Of a stretch of DNA of 64,000 nucleotides, positions 42,346 to 51,317 are shown piece by piece. The position numbers and the translations under genes were made by a program. Every line of letters starts with the position of its first letter. Position 1 is the stretch's first letter. This stretch comes from Micavibrio_B sp964633355 (GTDB taxonomy: Bacteria; Pseudomonadota; Alphaproteobacteria; Micavibrionales; Micavibrionaceae). The stretch is taken from the NCBI GenBank assembly GCA_964633355.1, contig CAZWGO010000001.1, forward strand, positions 1 through 64,000. The letters are read 5' to 3'. Below the pieces are notes generated by a model. It was not told where the DNA came from. It saw nothing but the letters and a program-made list of their open reading frames with translations, and ran no database searches.

Positions 42346-43526
42346 AGAATATCGATTTGCTGACCCTGGAAGCCTTTTGATTTCAGGTAATTCGAAATCT
42401 CTCCCTTGATATGCCAGGCAAGGTTCAAAATATGCTTGGCTCCTGCAAAATCGGATTCGTCATCGCTGACAATTGGAATTCTGGTTCCCGGTAAATAATG
42501 GCCGAGTTTCATTGAGCCGGGTTTTTCAGAGACCTTGGCGATGTGCTTATCAGACAGGTTGAGCAACTTGATCAAAATAGCGGCCCGGCCCGGAAAAGCC
42601 TTGGCGAGCAGGGGACCGTGTTCTGCGACGAGCGCATTAATTTCCGCGCCTTTTTCTACTTTCCACTGATCGACAAAAGCGCTCATTTTTTCAAATTGTT
42701 CAAAGAAGGCTTCTTCATTCGGGCCTGTAACGTTTGAAGGCTCTTTCGTTGCATCCTTGCCAAGGATAATACGGATATTTCCGCCGTAGCGTTTTGGGAA
42801 CTCGATGTGTTCGACATGCATACCCAGCCTGTCAGCAATAAATTTGAAAGACTTCAAACTATAGGTGCGCGGGTGCTCATGGTAAAATGTATCGAATTGA
42901 TTATGTTCGAGAACGGCGCCCAAATAGTGATTTTCAATGATGACTTTCGTATCGTTGTGGCTTAAAAGTTTGACGCCAAGGATCAAATCATCAAAATCTT
43001 CGATATGCGCAAAGACATTGGTAAAAGTAATGTAATCCATCTTACCGACTTCTTCATGAATGATCTTGGCGGTTTTCTCGCCAAAATATTCATTCCAGAT
43101 TTTTGCGCCGCTTTTAATGTCTTTATAAGCGCCAGTGGGCTCAACACCATAAGTCTCTGCGCCCGCTTCTTTGAAAAACTCCAACAAGCTGCCATCATTA
43201 CATCCTATATCGACGACTTTTTTACCTTTTAGATCGCCGTATATTTCCGCCACCTGACCGACAAGCTGGCGCATGCCATCAAGAACATCCTGGGTAAAGC
43301 GCGCGCGGTAGTGGTAGCTCTCAGGAAACAGGTCCAGCTGGGACACATTGTAACGCTGGTTGGCAGTCAGGCAATGCGGGCAGAGCAGAATTTCAATAGG
43401 ATATTCCTTGCATTGCCGTGAATCGCCAACCGCCACAAGATCATCACATAAAGGATGAAGGCCAAGGTTCAAAACCTCTTTCAAATCTGTTGAATGGCAT
43501 ACTTGGCATTGTGTTGTTTCGTTCAT
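42342..43526 (-). CDS. Sugar C-methyltransferase
   Basis: The 394-residue protein has an N-terminal zinc-binding part (CQVCHSTDLKEVLNLGLHPLCDDL, with CxxC and later CPHC), then a SAM-binding domain (VVDIGCNDGSLLEFF) and the C-terminal PF08484-like part. This is the Methyltransf_13/C-methyltransferase layout, which methylates C3 of nucleotide-activated deoxysugars. It follows rfbG on the same strand with a four-base gap. A CDP-activated branched deoxysugar is therefore plausible. Confidence 0.87.
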   Translation of the reverse strand: MNETTQCQVCHSTDLKEVLNLGLHPLCDDLVAVGDSRQCKEYPIEILLCPHCLTANQRYNVSQLDLFPESYHYRARFTQDVLDGMRQLVGQVAEIYGDLKGKKVVDIGCNDGSLLEFFKEAGAETYGVEPTGAYKDIKSGAKIWNEYFGEKTAKIIHEEVGKMDYITFTNVFAHIEDFDDLILGVKLLSHNDTKVIIENHYLGAVLEHNQFDTFYHEHPRTYSLKSFKFIADRLGMHVEHIEFPKRYGGNIRIILGKDATKEPSNVTGPNEEAFFEQFEKMSAFVDQWKVEKGAEINALVAEHGPLLAKAFPGRAAILIKLLNLSDKHIAKVSEKPGSMKLGHYLPGTRIPIVSDDESDFAGAKHILNLAWHIKGEISNYLKSKGFQGQQIDIL

Positions 43527-43529
43527 TGT

Positions 43530-44585
43530 TTAAATTTCCCAAAAATTAGCAATTTGTTGTTCAGTAATATTTTTCCGTTCGGCATCCGTCTGAGCCTGAT
43601 ACCAGCTACAGGTATTTTTCACAGTCTCATCAAAGGACATGCGCCCGGCCCAGCCCAGATGCTTTTGCGCTTTTGCGCTTTTGATTGCAAGATAATCTGT
43701 TTCCAGTTTTGCATCTTTATTATTGTCTTCATAATTAATCTTCAGGTCGCCAAAAAAAGAAACGACGCGTTCGGCAAGGTCTTTTACTGTATGAATATTA
43801 TCCGGGCCAGGGCCAAAGTTCCAAGCTCCGGCCAGTTTCTTATCCACTGCCGCTTTTTCTGCCAAAAGCATGTAACCAGATAAGGGCTCCAGAACATGCT
43901 GCCATGGACGAACGGCGCCTGAATTGCGAATAATGCATGTTTCTTCTGCTTTTTGCGCGCGTACCAAGTCGGGAACCAGCCTGTTATCTGACCAGTCACC
44001 TCCTCCTATAACATTCCCTGCGCGGACCGTGCAGATCGCCAGAGAGTTATCGTTGAAAAAAGAATGGCGGTAGCTTTCGGTCAATAGTTCGCAGCACGCT
44101 TTGCTGGAAGAATATAAATCTTTTCCGCCCAGTCCATCTTCTTCGGTAAACGATTTGGGATGGTCTCCGATTTTATATACTTTATCGGTTGTGATAATCA
44201 TGACGGCTTGCAGCGATTTCAGCCCTCTGCAGGATTCCAGTAAATTTGCCGTGCCAAGAATATTTGTCTTCACTGTTTCCAGAGGATCTTCATAGCTTTG
44301 AAGAACCAAAGGTTGAGCCGCGAGGTGAAAAATAATTTCTGGTTCTACCCCTGCAATAAATTTTTTGAGTGTATCAAAATCCGCGATATCGCCGATTAAT
44401 TCAGAATCGGGAAGTTTGTAGTTTTGGGCCCATATATCATAGGCGCTCGGAGATTTTTTTATCTCATTCGAGAAACCAAAAGGCTCGGCACCGAGCGTGC
44501 TTAGGACAGACATCAGCCATCCTCCTTTAAAGCCTGTATGTCCTGTAACCAGAACGCGCTTATTTTTCCAAAAATTATCAGTCAT
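43530..44585 (-). CDS. rfbG: CDP-glucose 4,6-dehydratase
   Basis: The 351-residue SDR-type enzyme has GHTGFKGGW (NAD-binding), LAAQPLV and the catalytic Tyr-Lys in LYSSSKA. It removes water from CDP-glucose to give CDP-4-keto-6-deoxyglucose. The divergent rfbF supplies its substrate. The next enzyme of the CDP-3,6-dideoxyhexose route (RfbH) is not in the window, so the final sugar is unknown. It shares an upstream region of 125 bases with rfbF. Confidence 0.92.
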   Translation of the reverse strand: MTDNFWKNKRVLVTGHTGFKGGWLMSVLSTLGAEPFGFSNEIKKSPSAYDIWAQNYKLPDSELIGDIADFDTLKKFIAGVEPEIIFHLAAQPLVLQSYEDPLETVKTNILGTANLLESCRGLKSLQAVMIITTDKVYKIGDHPKSFTEEDGLGGKDLYSSSKACCELLTESYRHSFFNDNSLAICTVRAGNVIGGGDWSDNRLVPDLVRAQKAEETCIIRNSGAVRPWQHVLEPLSGYMLLAEKAAVDKKLAGAWNFGPGPDNIHTVKDLAERVVSFFGDLKINYEDNNKDAKLETDYLAIKSAKAQKHLGWAGRMSFDETVKNTCSWYQAQTDAERKNITEQQIANFWEI

Positions 44586-44710
44586 ATGAAAAAACAGCGC
44601 CCTAAACCCACGTGATATATTGTATTTTTAAAGATCTTTACTTGTAAAGGCCTGAACTGTATGGATAAAACCTATAAAAATCAATGCAAACATACAAGAG
44701 ATTATAAACG

Positions 44711-45484
44711 ATGAAGGTAGCTATTCTCGCCGGCGGACTGGGCACTCGCATGCAGGAGGTCACCCATCTAATTCCCAAACCCATGGTGAAAATAGGGGCT
44801 CATCCTATTCTTTGGCACATTATGAAGCATTACTCATCATATGGAATGGATGAATTTTGTGTAGCGCTCGGATATCGCGGCGACATCATCAAAGATTACT
44901 TTATAAATTATCATACGCGCCAGAATGATATTTGCGTTGATCTTAAAACGAAAAAAACCACAAGTTTCGAGCCGTCTTATCCAACAGTAGAAAATTGGCG
45001 TGTTAATCTGATTGAAACCGGCGAAAAAACCCAGACAGGTGGACGTATCGCTCGTATGAAAAGTTATCTAAGTGATGGTACGTTTCTTCTCACTTATGGG
45101 GATGGTGTTTCCAATGTGGATATTAAAGCGCTCGTAGAATTTCATAAATCACATGGTAAAATAGGTACCGTTACCGCCGTACACCAGCCTTCGCGATTTG
45201 GGGCGCTTCATATCGATGAACATAATATGGTTCCCAAATTTGCAGAGAAACCTATGCAAAGCGACAGTTATATAAATGGTGGTTTCTTTGTGTTTGAGCC
45301 AGAGATTTTTGACTACCTGAGCACCGATGAAAGTTGCGTACTAGAGCATCTCGCACTTGAAAAGCTTGCCAGCGATGGACAACTTGCAGCGTTCCATCAC
45401 AAAGGATTTTGGCAATGTATGGATACTATGCGAGATATAAACTATTTGAATGATTTATGGAATAACAAACGTCTCTGGACATAA
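44711..45484 (+). CDS. rfbF: Glucose-1-phosphate cytidylyltransferase
   Basis: The 257-residue protein has the nucleotidyltransferase signature LAGGLGTRMQEVTHLIPKPMVKIGAHPILWHIMK and the metal-binding DGVSNVD. It makes CDP-glucose from CTP and glucose-1-phosphate, the first step of the CDP-deoxyhexose pathway. It is divergent from rfbG. The 187 bases after its stop have no supported gene. Confidence 0.94.
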   Translation: MKVAILAGGLGTRMQEVTHLIPKPMVKIGAHPILWHIMKHYSSYGMDEFCVALGYRGDIIKDYFINYHTRQNDICVDLKTKKTTSFEPSYPTVENWRVNLIETGEKTQTGGRIARMKSYLSDGTFLLTYGDGVSNVDIKALVEFHKSHGKIGTVTAVHQPSRFGALHIDEHNMVPKFAEKPMQSDSYINGGFFVFEPEIFDYLSTDESCVLEHLALEKLASDGQLAAFHHKGFWQCMDTMRDINYLNDLWNNKRLWT

Positions 45485-45671
45485 GAGTTCAGATCGATAG
45501 AGAATTTTCTAAAAATTAAAAATTCTTAGCTACGTATTCGTAGGAAAAATTACGGTCGATTTACCGTCTATGTATAATTAAATGAAAAATGGGGAAATAG
45601 ATGACTAATTCAATGCTAGATAGTATCTCTTAGTTATCAAAGGCTATGTCCCATAGGGGCCATTATATTTC

Positions 45672-46379
45672 TTAGTTCGATGCCTCGATTATAATAGGCA
45701 AATGATCAGATAATTTCCTAATCTCTTTTGATGATAATGTGCGCCCTGAGACTTTCATTTTTTTGGAGTCGTGCCAGGCGCGGTCCAGTTTTAGTATGGG
45801 GAATAAGCTGGGGAAGCTTGCCGAGCATGGTATAGGTGTCATCAAAGAGTTTAAATGTTTGATGAGCTTGGAATTTTCCCGCCATTCGTTCAAATCGCCT
45901 AATAAGAAAACAGGATTTTTCTCTGTTTGCTCTACCTGATTTATTAATTTAATTAGATTTTTTGCCTCCGAAAATCTTTCCCATTTTTTAAGCGATAGGT
46001 GAGTGCCGATAACTCTTATCCTTCCCAGTGGAGTTTCAATTAATGCATCGACAGCACAACGAGGCTCCAAATCCATTTTAGTTTCAAGGTTATGGACATA
46101 GGCGCGTATGATGGGAAAGCGACTGACAATAAGATTACCGTACCATCCCGTGCCATCCTGAAGACTAGGGCCAGGGATATGGTGCGGCCTTTCCGGGCCT
46201 GCCAATAAAGAAACGTCTTGCGGTTTTCCGCGACATTTCGATCTGGTTTCCATTTCCTGAAAAACGCCGATATCGATGGCATAATCGTCCATCAGCCGGC
46301 GGATGCGGCTTAAGTCACGCCCGCCGCCTAAATCGCGCCCTCCATGGATATTGAAGCACATCATGCGCAATTCAGTCAT
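45672..46379 (-). CDS. Endonuclease/exonuclease/phosphatase-family protein
   Basis: The 235-residue protein has the EEP motifs MCFNIHGGRD (near 7), IGVFQEME (near 40), GTHLSLK (near 123), LLGDLNEW (near 157) and SDHLPI (near 221). All catalytic residues are present. Members hydrolyse phosphodiesters of nucleic acids or phospholipids. It overlaps the phospholipase D gene by four bases, a pairing often seen, so a lipid substrate is the better guess. It is the last gene of the long leftward operon. Confidence 0.88.
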   Translation of the reverse strand: MTELRMMCFNIHGGRDLGGGRDLSRIRRLMDDYAIDIGVFQEMETRSKCRGKPQDVSLLAGPERPHHIPGPSLQDGTGWYGNLIVSRFPIIRAYVHNLETKMDLEPRCAVDALIETPLGRIRVIGTHLSLKKWERFSEAKNLIKLINQVEQTEKNPVFLLGDLNEWRENSKLIKHLNSLMTPIPCSASFPSLFPILKLDRAWHDSKKMKVSGRTLSSKEIRKLSDHLPIIIEASN

Positions 46380-48535
46380 GACGAAAATCTCTGGCGGAAT
46401 TTTTTATCTAAAATATGCGAGCAAGCAACAATACCCAGCCAGAGAAATAGTCCAACAACTAATAAAATAGTATCTTGGGTGTTGGGTTCTTTAAAAAGAC
46501 GAAAAAGAGAGCTTCCAAATAAAGAGAGAGCGACAGTACCGGGTAAGATGCCAAATAATGTCCCTGCGATGTAGCTGCTAAAAGCTACGCCATTCATGCC
46601 GAACAAAATATTCATCAAGCCGAACGGCGCGACTGGAAGCATGCGTATTATACTGACACCTGCGACGCCGCTATCTCTGATCTTTTCTTTAAATTGTTTA
46701 AACTTTATACCAAACATAGTTTGTGATTTGGTAATGCTTATCTTTCTGCCAATATAATAGCCGATAGACGCGCTCAAAAGGGTGCCGACAATAGATAAAG
46801 CAAGTCCCATTGAAGAGCCGAATATAGCCGCTGTTATGGTGATTAATATCGTCACAGGAAATAAAACTATCCCGGATAAAATAAAAAGCAGGATAATACC
46901 TGGAATGGCAAGCTTGGAATCGAGCAGATTTTCAATCCATCGAGTTAAGCTTTCCATGTCAGGAATATAAGGAATGAGGATAGAGATCAAAACAACCAAG
47001 CATAAAGCCAGCCATGGCCATGGTTTGGAAATATGCCTTTGAACATGTTTACGGCTGATCGGGATGGTTATATCCGCCGATATAAGCGGGCGACGCGGGT
47101 CTGAAAAAACCTTCGCAATTTTTACAAAACGCTCATGCCTGTATTCTTCATCATCAATCCGTCTAAAATGCTGACGACTGGTAGGGACTTCCTTTAGAAA
47201 CTCTTCTATAGGTGCGTTACTTTCAACAAGGAAATCTATTTCATCCGCCTCACGCCCGCTATGTTCGCGAATAAGATCCGTCCGAACCGCGGCTATCTTT
47301 TTGCAAGCTTTATCGGATTCGCCAAAAATAATCTGGTCGCATTCCGTATCCAGACCCATGGAGCGGTTATTGATATTAGCGGAGCCTAAATGCAGGAATT
47401 TATCATCGATGATCATCAGTTTCGAATGTATACGAACAGGATCTTGCCGACCATCTTCACGACTTATAGGATAGGCAAGGGCGACGCGATCTGCAACGCC
47501 CCCCGATTCAACTATTTCCCTGAATTTGAGTCGTGGCGTCCACATGGATTTTTTTTCCATGATACCTTTTGGGTGGTCGCAACTGATCGCCAATACCCTT
47601 AACTCAGGTTTATCTCTAAGCTGTTTGTTGAGGGCGCGAGCAATATCTTCCTGAACCAAAAACTGATTTTCAATATAAATGAATTTTTCTGCCTGTTTAA
47701 TTTCTGTCAGATAAGTCTCTATAATTTCCTCACGTCGCGGATTTTTACGGACGGGTGGCAAGGTTCTCGCGATCGCAATGTGAATATTCTCAAAATCAGG
47801 CGGATCGCTGTGCGGCCATGAATGAGGAATGTCTCGGCTTCCTTCATGAAGCAATGGAATAGCGGGGGTTTCACAGGCAAGGTTCCATCTCTCTCGTACC
47901 AATTCTGCAAGCGACCGGGCAGCCTCGCCAGCGGTCACCATCATCAAATCATGATAAGGAGTAAAAGGTTCTGTATGATGAGGGTTCAATAAGCCTTTAG
48001 GATCTTGCCGATCCGGATTTACCGGATGATGCTCACGGTAATCCCAACGAGCCAACGCAATATCCATGCCGCCGCAATAGGCGACTTCATCATCGATAAC
48101 GGCTATTTTTTGGTGATGGCATGCGCCAAGCGGCAAAACGCTATCGATACAGTAGTGGAAGTTATCTGATTCAATAGTTTTCCAGTGAAGGCCAGCCAAA
48201 GGCTCGCGCTCTTTGGCAAAGAAAATGGAATAATCCCACTTATTAAGATATATTTTAATATCTGGCTGTTGTTCGAATTTCCATTTTATTAGGTCGAATA
48301 GGCAAGCTGGGGCCGTGGATTTTTCTTTTTCCTCGCCGCGTAAAAGCTCAATTCTTCCGTCTATATCCCAGCCTAGGATAAAGATTGATTTCTTGGCTTT
48401 GACGATCGATTGATGAAGGTCGCGGTAATAATTCGCATAGTCAACGATGATTGACGCATATGAAGCATTCGCTATTTTCCAACAATGCTTTCCTGGCCGA
48501 AATATGTCTTCCGGCTTAAGTAATTTTTTGTCCAT
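46376..48535 (-). CDS. Phospholipase D with C-terminal VTT (DedA/SNARE-associated) membrane domain
   Basis: The 719-residue protein has two HKD motifs, HHQKIAVIDD (near 137) and HSKLMIIDD (near 350), each followed by the expected glycine/asparagine. The last 220 residues contain five to six hydrophobic segments of the VTT domain (PVTILITITAAIFG... SIIRMLPVAPFGLMN). It should cleave or transfer phosphatidyl groups at the membrane. It is 24 bases after the CBM48 gene and overlaps the EEP gene. Why it is encoded with glycogen genes is unclear. Confidence 0.9.
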   Translation of the reverse strand: MDKKLLKPEDIFRPGKHCWKIANASYASIIVDYANYYRDLHQSIVKAKKSIFILGWDIDGRIELLRGEEKEKSTAPACLFDLIKWKFEQQPDIKIYLNKWDYSIFFAKEREPLAGLHWKTIESDNFHYCIDSVLPLGACHHQKIAVIDDEVAYCGGMDIALARWDYREHHPVNPDRQDPKGLLNPHHTEPFTPYHDLMMVTAGEAARSLAELVRERWNLACETPAIPLLHEGSRDIPHSWPHSDPPDFENIHIAIARTLPPVRKNPRREEIIETYLTEIKQAEKFIYIENQFLVQEDIARALNKQLRDKPELRVLAISCDHPKGIMEKKSMWTPRLKFREIVESGGVADRVALAYPISREDGRQDPVRIHSKLMIIDDKFLHLGSANINNRSMGLDTECDQIIFGESDKACKKIAAVRTDLIREHSGREADEIDFLVESNAPIEEFLKEVPTSRQHFRRIDDEEYRHERFVKIAKVFSDPRRPLISADITIPISRKHVQRHISKPWPWLALCLVVLISILIPYIPDMESLTRWIENLLDSKLAIPGIILLFILSGIVLFPVTILITITAAIFGSSMGLALSIVGTLLSASIGYYIGRKISITKSQTMFGIKFKQFKEKIRDSGVAGVSIIRMLPVAPFGLMNILFGMNGVAFSSYIAGTLFGILPGTVALSLFGSSLFRLFKEPNTQDTILLVVGLFLWLGIVACSHILDKKFRQRFSS

Positions 48536-48559
48536 AAAAATTTCATATAAAATTTAATT

Positions 48560-48856
48560 TTAAATACTAACTATACAATTTTTTGCATCAGGATATGACG
48601 TTCCGATATATCCATCCGCTTCATCGTCATTTGCCCATTTCTCGCCATTCAAAAAATATCTGAATTGGTATTCTTTACCAGGCTCAAGGTCGAGAGTCGT
48701 TGAAAAACCCTGTTTCCCTTTTTTCATAGGATTCGCACTTGTATCCCATTGATTGAAATCACCGACAAGGCACGCGCAATTTGCATCGTTAGAGGGAAGA
48801 TGAAACGTAACTCTGCATATATTCTTCGATTTCATAAAGTTTTTTTTAAACGGCAT
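48560..48856 (-). CDS. Orphan CBM48/glycogen-binding domain protein (98 aa)
   Basis: The protein is almost wholly one CBM48/AMPK-type glycogen-binding domain: VTFHLPSNDANCACLVGDFNQWD, the conserved GDFNQWD at about 43-49, and YQFRYFLNGEKWANDD. I chose ATG 48856, which has AGAGG six bases upstream; a start at 48913 would overlap treY. It has no catalytic domain. It may target other proteins to glycogen. It lies in the operon between treY and phospholipase D. Confidence 0.85.
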   Translation of the reverse strand: MPFKKNFMKSKNICRVTFHLPSNDANCACLVGDFNQWDTSANPMKKGKQGFSTTLDLEPGKEYQFRYFLNGEKWANDDEADGYIGTSYPDAKNCIVSI

Positions 48857-48887
48857 GCTGAACCTCTTGCCTGCATCCAACATGATT

Positions 48888-51317
48888 TCAGGCAATTTTG
48901 TTCCCAAAGCCAATGACGGAAATAGGAAGGAATTTAAAGATTTCAGCTGCCTTAAAATTATTCATTTTGATGTTATTTCCTTGAAGCATATCTGTAAGGG
49001 TATAATTTGAAAATTCCTTTGGAAGAATGAGGGCTGTATCCATCCAGTCGACTTTAAAATCTTCTGTAAATTTAAGTTTCCCCGGATAGCGCGGACAAGC
49101 GATAATTAATCCTGAATCCTTATTTTTGTTTCTTAAAGTATAGGCGACGAGATGATCTGCCATACTGCCGACAGTTTCTAAAGCCTCTATCTCAAGCTCC
49201 GTCATATCAGGGATTAAAGACCTGCGGATATCGAGCAATTTTAGGGTCATCCATAATTTTATTCGCCCGTCCTTCCAGTTCCTTAACAGCTCGGTCATGT
49301 CCCCGATATCCTGCAAATTTTCTTTCCGACTGGCGTAATCTATGGGGCGGCGGTTGTCGGGATCCACCAGATTAAACTCCCATTTTTCCGTTCCTTGATA
49401 AAAGTCCGGAATTCCGGAATTCAGGATTTTCAGGCTTAGGACGCTCAGGCTATTGAGTGCGCCATTCATTGAAATGCGGTCTGCCATATCTGATGCATGA
49501 TTTATAAATTCTTTTTCGTGCAAAATTGTCTCAATAAAGTCAGATATTTCTTTCTCAAATTTATCAGATGGCGATGTCCAGCTTGTATATATTTTTTGTT
49601 CTCTGAATGCTTTTTGAGCGTATGTTTTAATGCGTGCAATGAAGTCTTCATCTATTTGACCGTTCAATGGCCAGATCGAAATAATAGTCTGAATAATCAT
49701 GTAGCAAGAGCTAAAAGGGATTGGAGATTTGGGAGGGATAAATTTGTTGCAGAAGTTTATCCATTCATCCGGCATATCGGCTAGAGCATATAATCTGTGA
49801 CGCGCATCTTCTGAGCGCTTTGTATCATGTGTAGATGTGGCATTCAGGCTGTAAGGATGCGTTTGGGATCGAACATTTATCCATTCAAAAAACGAATTTT
49901 TATGGGGCTTATCTATGTTCGCCTCACAGCCGACCTCGTTTAAAGCTAGCAGAGGCGTATACCTGTAATGGGCGGTGTCTTCCAAACCTTTGGCCATGGC
50001 CGGTCCGGATAGTTGCTTCCATTCCAATAACGCTTTTTTGTGATTTTCAGTCTCTGGATTTAAAAATAAGGGGAGGTATTTCTTTTCCGCTTCTATAAAA
50101 GACTGCCCCCCTAAAGTACGCGCTTTTACCAGAGCCTTATTTAGAAAGGGATCATCGAGAGAAAAACTATCCGTGTAAATACGATATACGGGCATGGCGA
50201 TTGTGAGCCATAGCCAGAATATTTCGGCTTCTTGCCGTTCATCCTCTTCACTAATTGTCAGAGAAACAAGCCTGTCCAATTCTGGTTTCAAGGAATTATT
50301 TATAATTTCAGATTTTCCGTCGGTTACGCAGGCTTCAAAATTCTCCCATTGAATCTCCGAATTTTTACGCCAGAACTCCTCGATTTTACTAAAGCCTGCC
50401 TTATTAACCATCAATTGATTCATATACTCTATGAATTCATAGCCTGTCGTACCGAGCGTTTTCCATTCGGCAGGGATATGTTCTTCCGGCGCTAATATTT
50501 TCTCAATCCATATGTCGGGAATTTCTCTTTCAAGGTCGTTTAAATATTTTTCGGGATCGGCCAATCCGTCGATATGATCGATCCTCACGCCATCGATCAC
50601 AGGATTATTTTGAATAAGCTCAAATATGAATTTATGTGTCAGATCAAAAACTTCATTGTTTTCAACCCTTACGCCGGCTAGTCCTGTGATATCAAAAAAC
50701 CGGCGATAGTTTAGCGGTTTTTCTTTATCCGCCCAGAAGACCAGCTCGTAATGCTGCATTTCAAGCAATTCTTTAACATTCGTTAGATCGCCTCTTTTAT
50801 ATGCGGCTTGGGATTCCTCATTCATCGGGAATATTTGATCCCCATAGGCGAACCCTGTTTCCCCGTCTTTATCTGATAAGGAGATCTTCCCTTTTTTTAT
50901 CTCTTCTTCTAAATCTTGCCCAAGTATAGGAAGGCGTAATTTTTCTCCTTTGGCAGTTTTGATATCGAAAAGTGGGAAGAAAATTGATTTGGGGCCGTTT
51001 CTTAGAATGTCTTTCCAGTATTTATTCTCCAGATTGGCTGCCATATGATTTGGTACGATATCAAGAATAACGTGCAATTGCTCCTTGTTCATCGCCGCCA
51101 TCAATAATTTAAACGATAAATATCCACCACGCTCCTCGCTAATATGAGCAAAATCTGTCGCATCATATCCATGATTGCTGCCCAAACTCGATTCTAGGAT
51201 GGGGGATAAGTAAAGGTGAGAGATACCAAGCTCTTTCAGGTAAGCGCTAATCGCGTTGCTATCATCGAACGTAAAGTCCTTATTTAGCTGCAATCTGTAT
51301 GTGGCGACCGGCTTCAT
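48888..51317 (-). CDS. treY: Maltooligosyl trehalose synthase
   Basis: The 809-residue GH13 enzyme converts the reducing end of a maltodextrin into a trehalosyl unit. It has the TreY N-terminus (YRLQLNKDFTFDDSNAISAYLKELGISHLYLSPI), the HGYDATD stretch, DIVPNHMA, and later DGVRIDHIDGLADP with the catalytic Asp. Its length is normal for the family. It overlaps the GH57 gene by four bases. The product is processed by treZ two genes upstream in the operon. Confidence 0.95.
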   Translation of the reverse strand: MKPVATYRLQLNKDFTFDDSNAISAYLKELGISHLYLSPILESSLGSNHGYDATDFAHISEERGGYLSFKLLMAAMNKEQLHVILDIVPNHMAANLENKYWKDILRNGPKSIFFPLFDIKTAKGEKLRLPILGQDLEEEIKKGKISLSDKDGETGFAYGDQIFPMNEESQAAYKRGDLTNVKELLEMQHYELVFWADKEKPLNYRRFFDITGLAGVRVENNEVFDLTHKFIFELIQNNPVIDGVRIDHIDGLADPEKYLNDLEREIPDIWIEKILAPEEHIPAEWKTLGTTGYEFIEYMNQLMVNKAGFSKIEEFWRKNSEIQWENFEACVTDGKSEIINNSLKPELDRLVSLTISEEDERQEAEIFWLWLTIAMPVYRIYTDSFSLDDPFLNKALVKARTLGGQSFIEAEKKYLPLFLNPETENHKKALLEWKQLSGPAMAKGLEDTAHYRYTPLLALNEVGCEANIDKPHKNSFFEWINVRSQTHPYSLNATSTHDTKRSEDARHRLYALADMPDEWINFCNKFIPPKSPIPFSSCYMIIQTIISIWPLNGQIDEDFIARIKTYAQKAFREQKIYTSWTSPSDKFEKEISDFIETILHEKEFINHASDMADRISMNGALNSLSVLSLKILNSGIPDFYQGTEKWEFNLVDPDNRRPIDYASRKENLQDIGDMTELLRNWKDGRIKLWMTLKLLDIRRSLIPDMTELEIEALETVGSMADHLVAYTLRNKNKDSGLIIACPRYPGKLKFTEDFKVDWMDTALILPKEFSNYTLTDMLQGNNIKMNNFKAAEIFKFLPISVIGFGNKIA

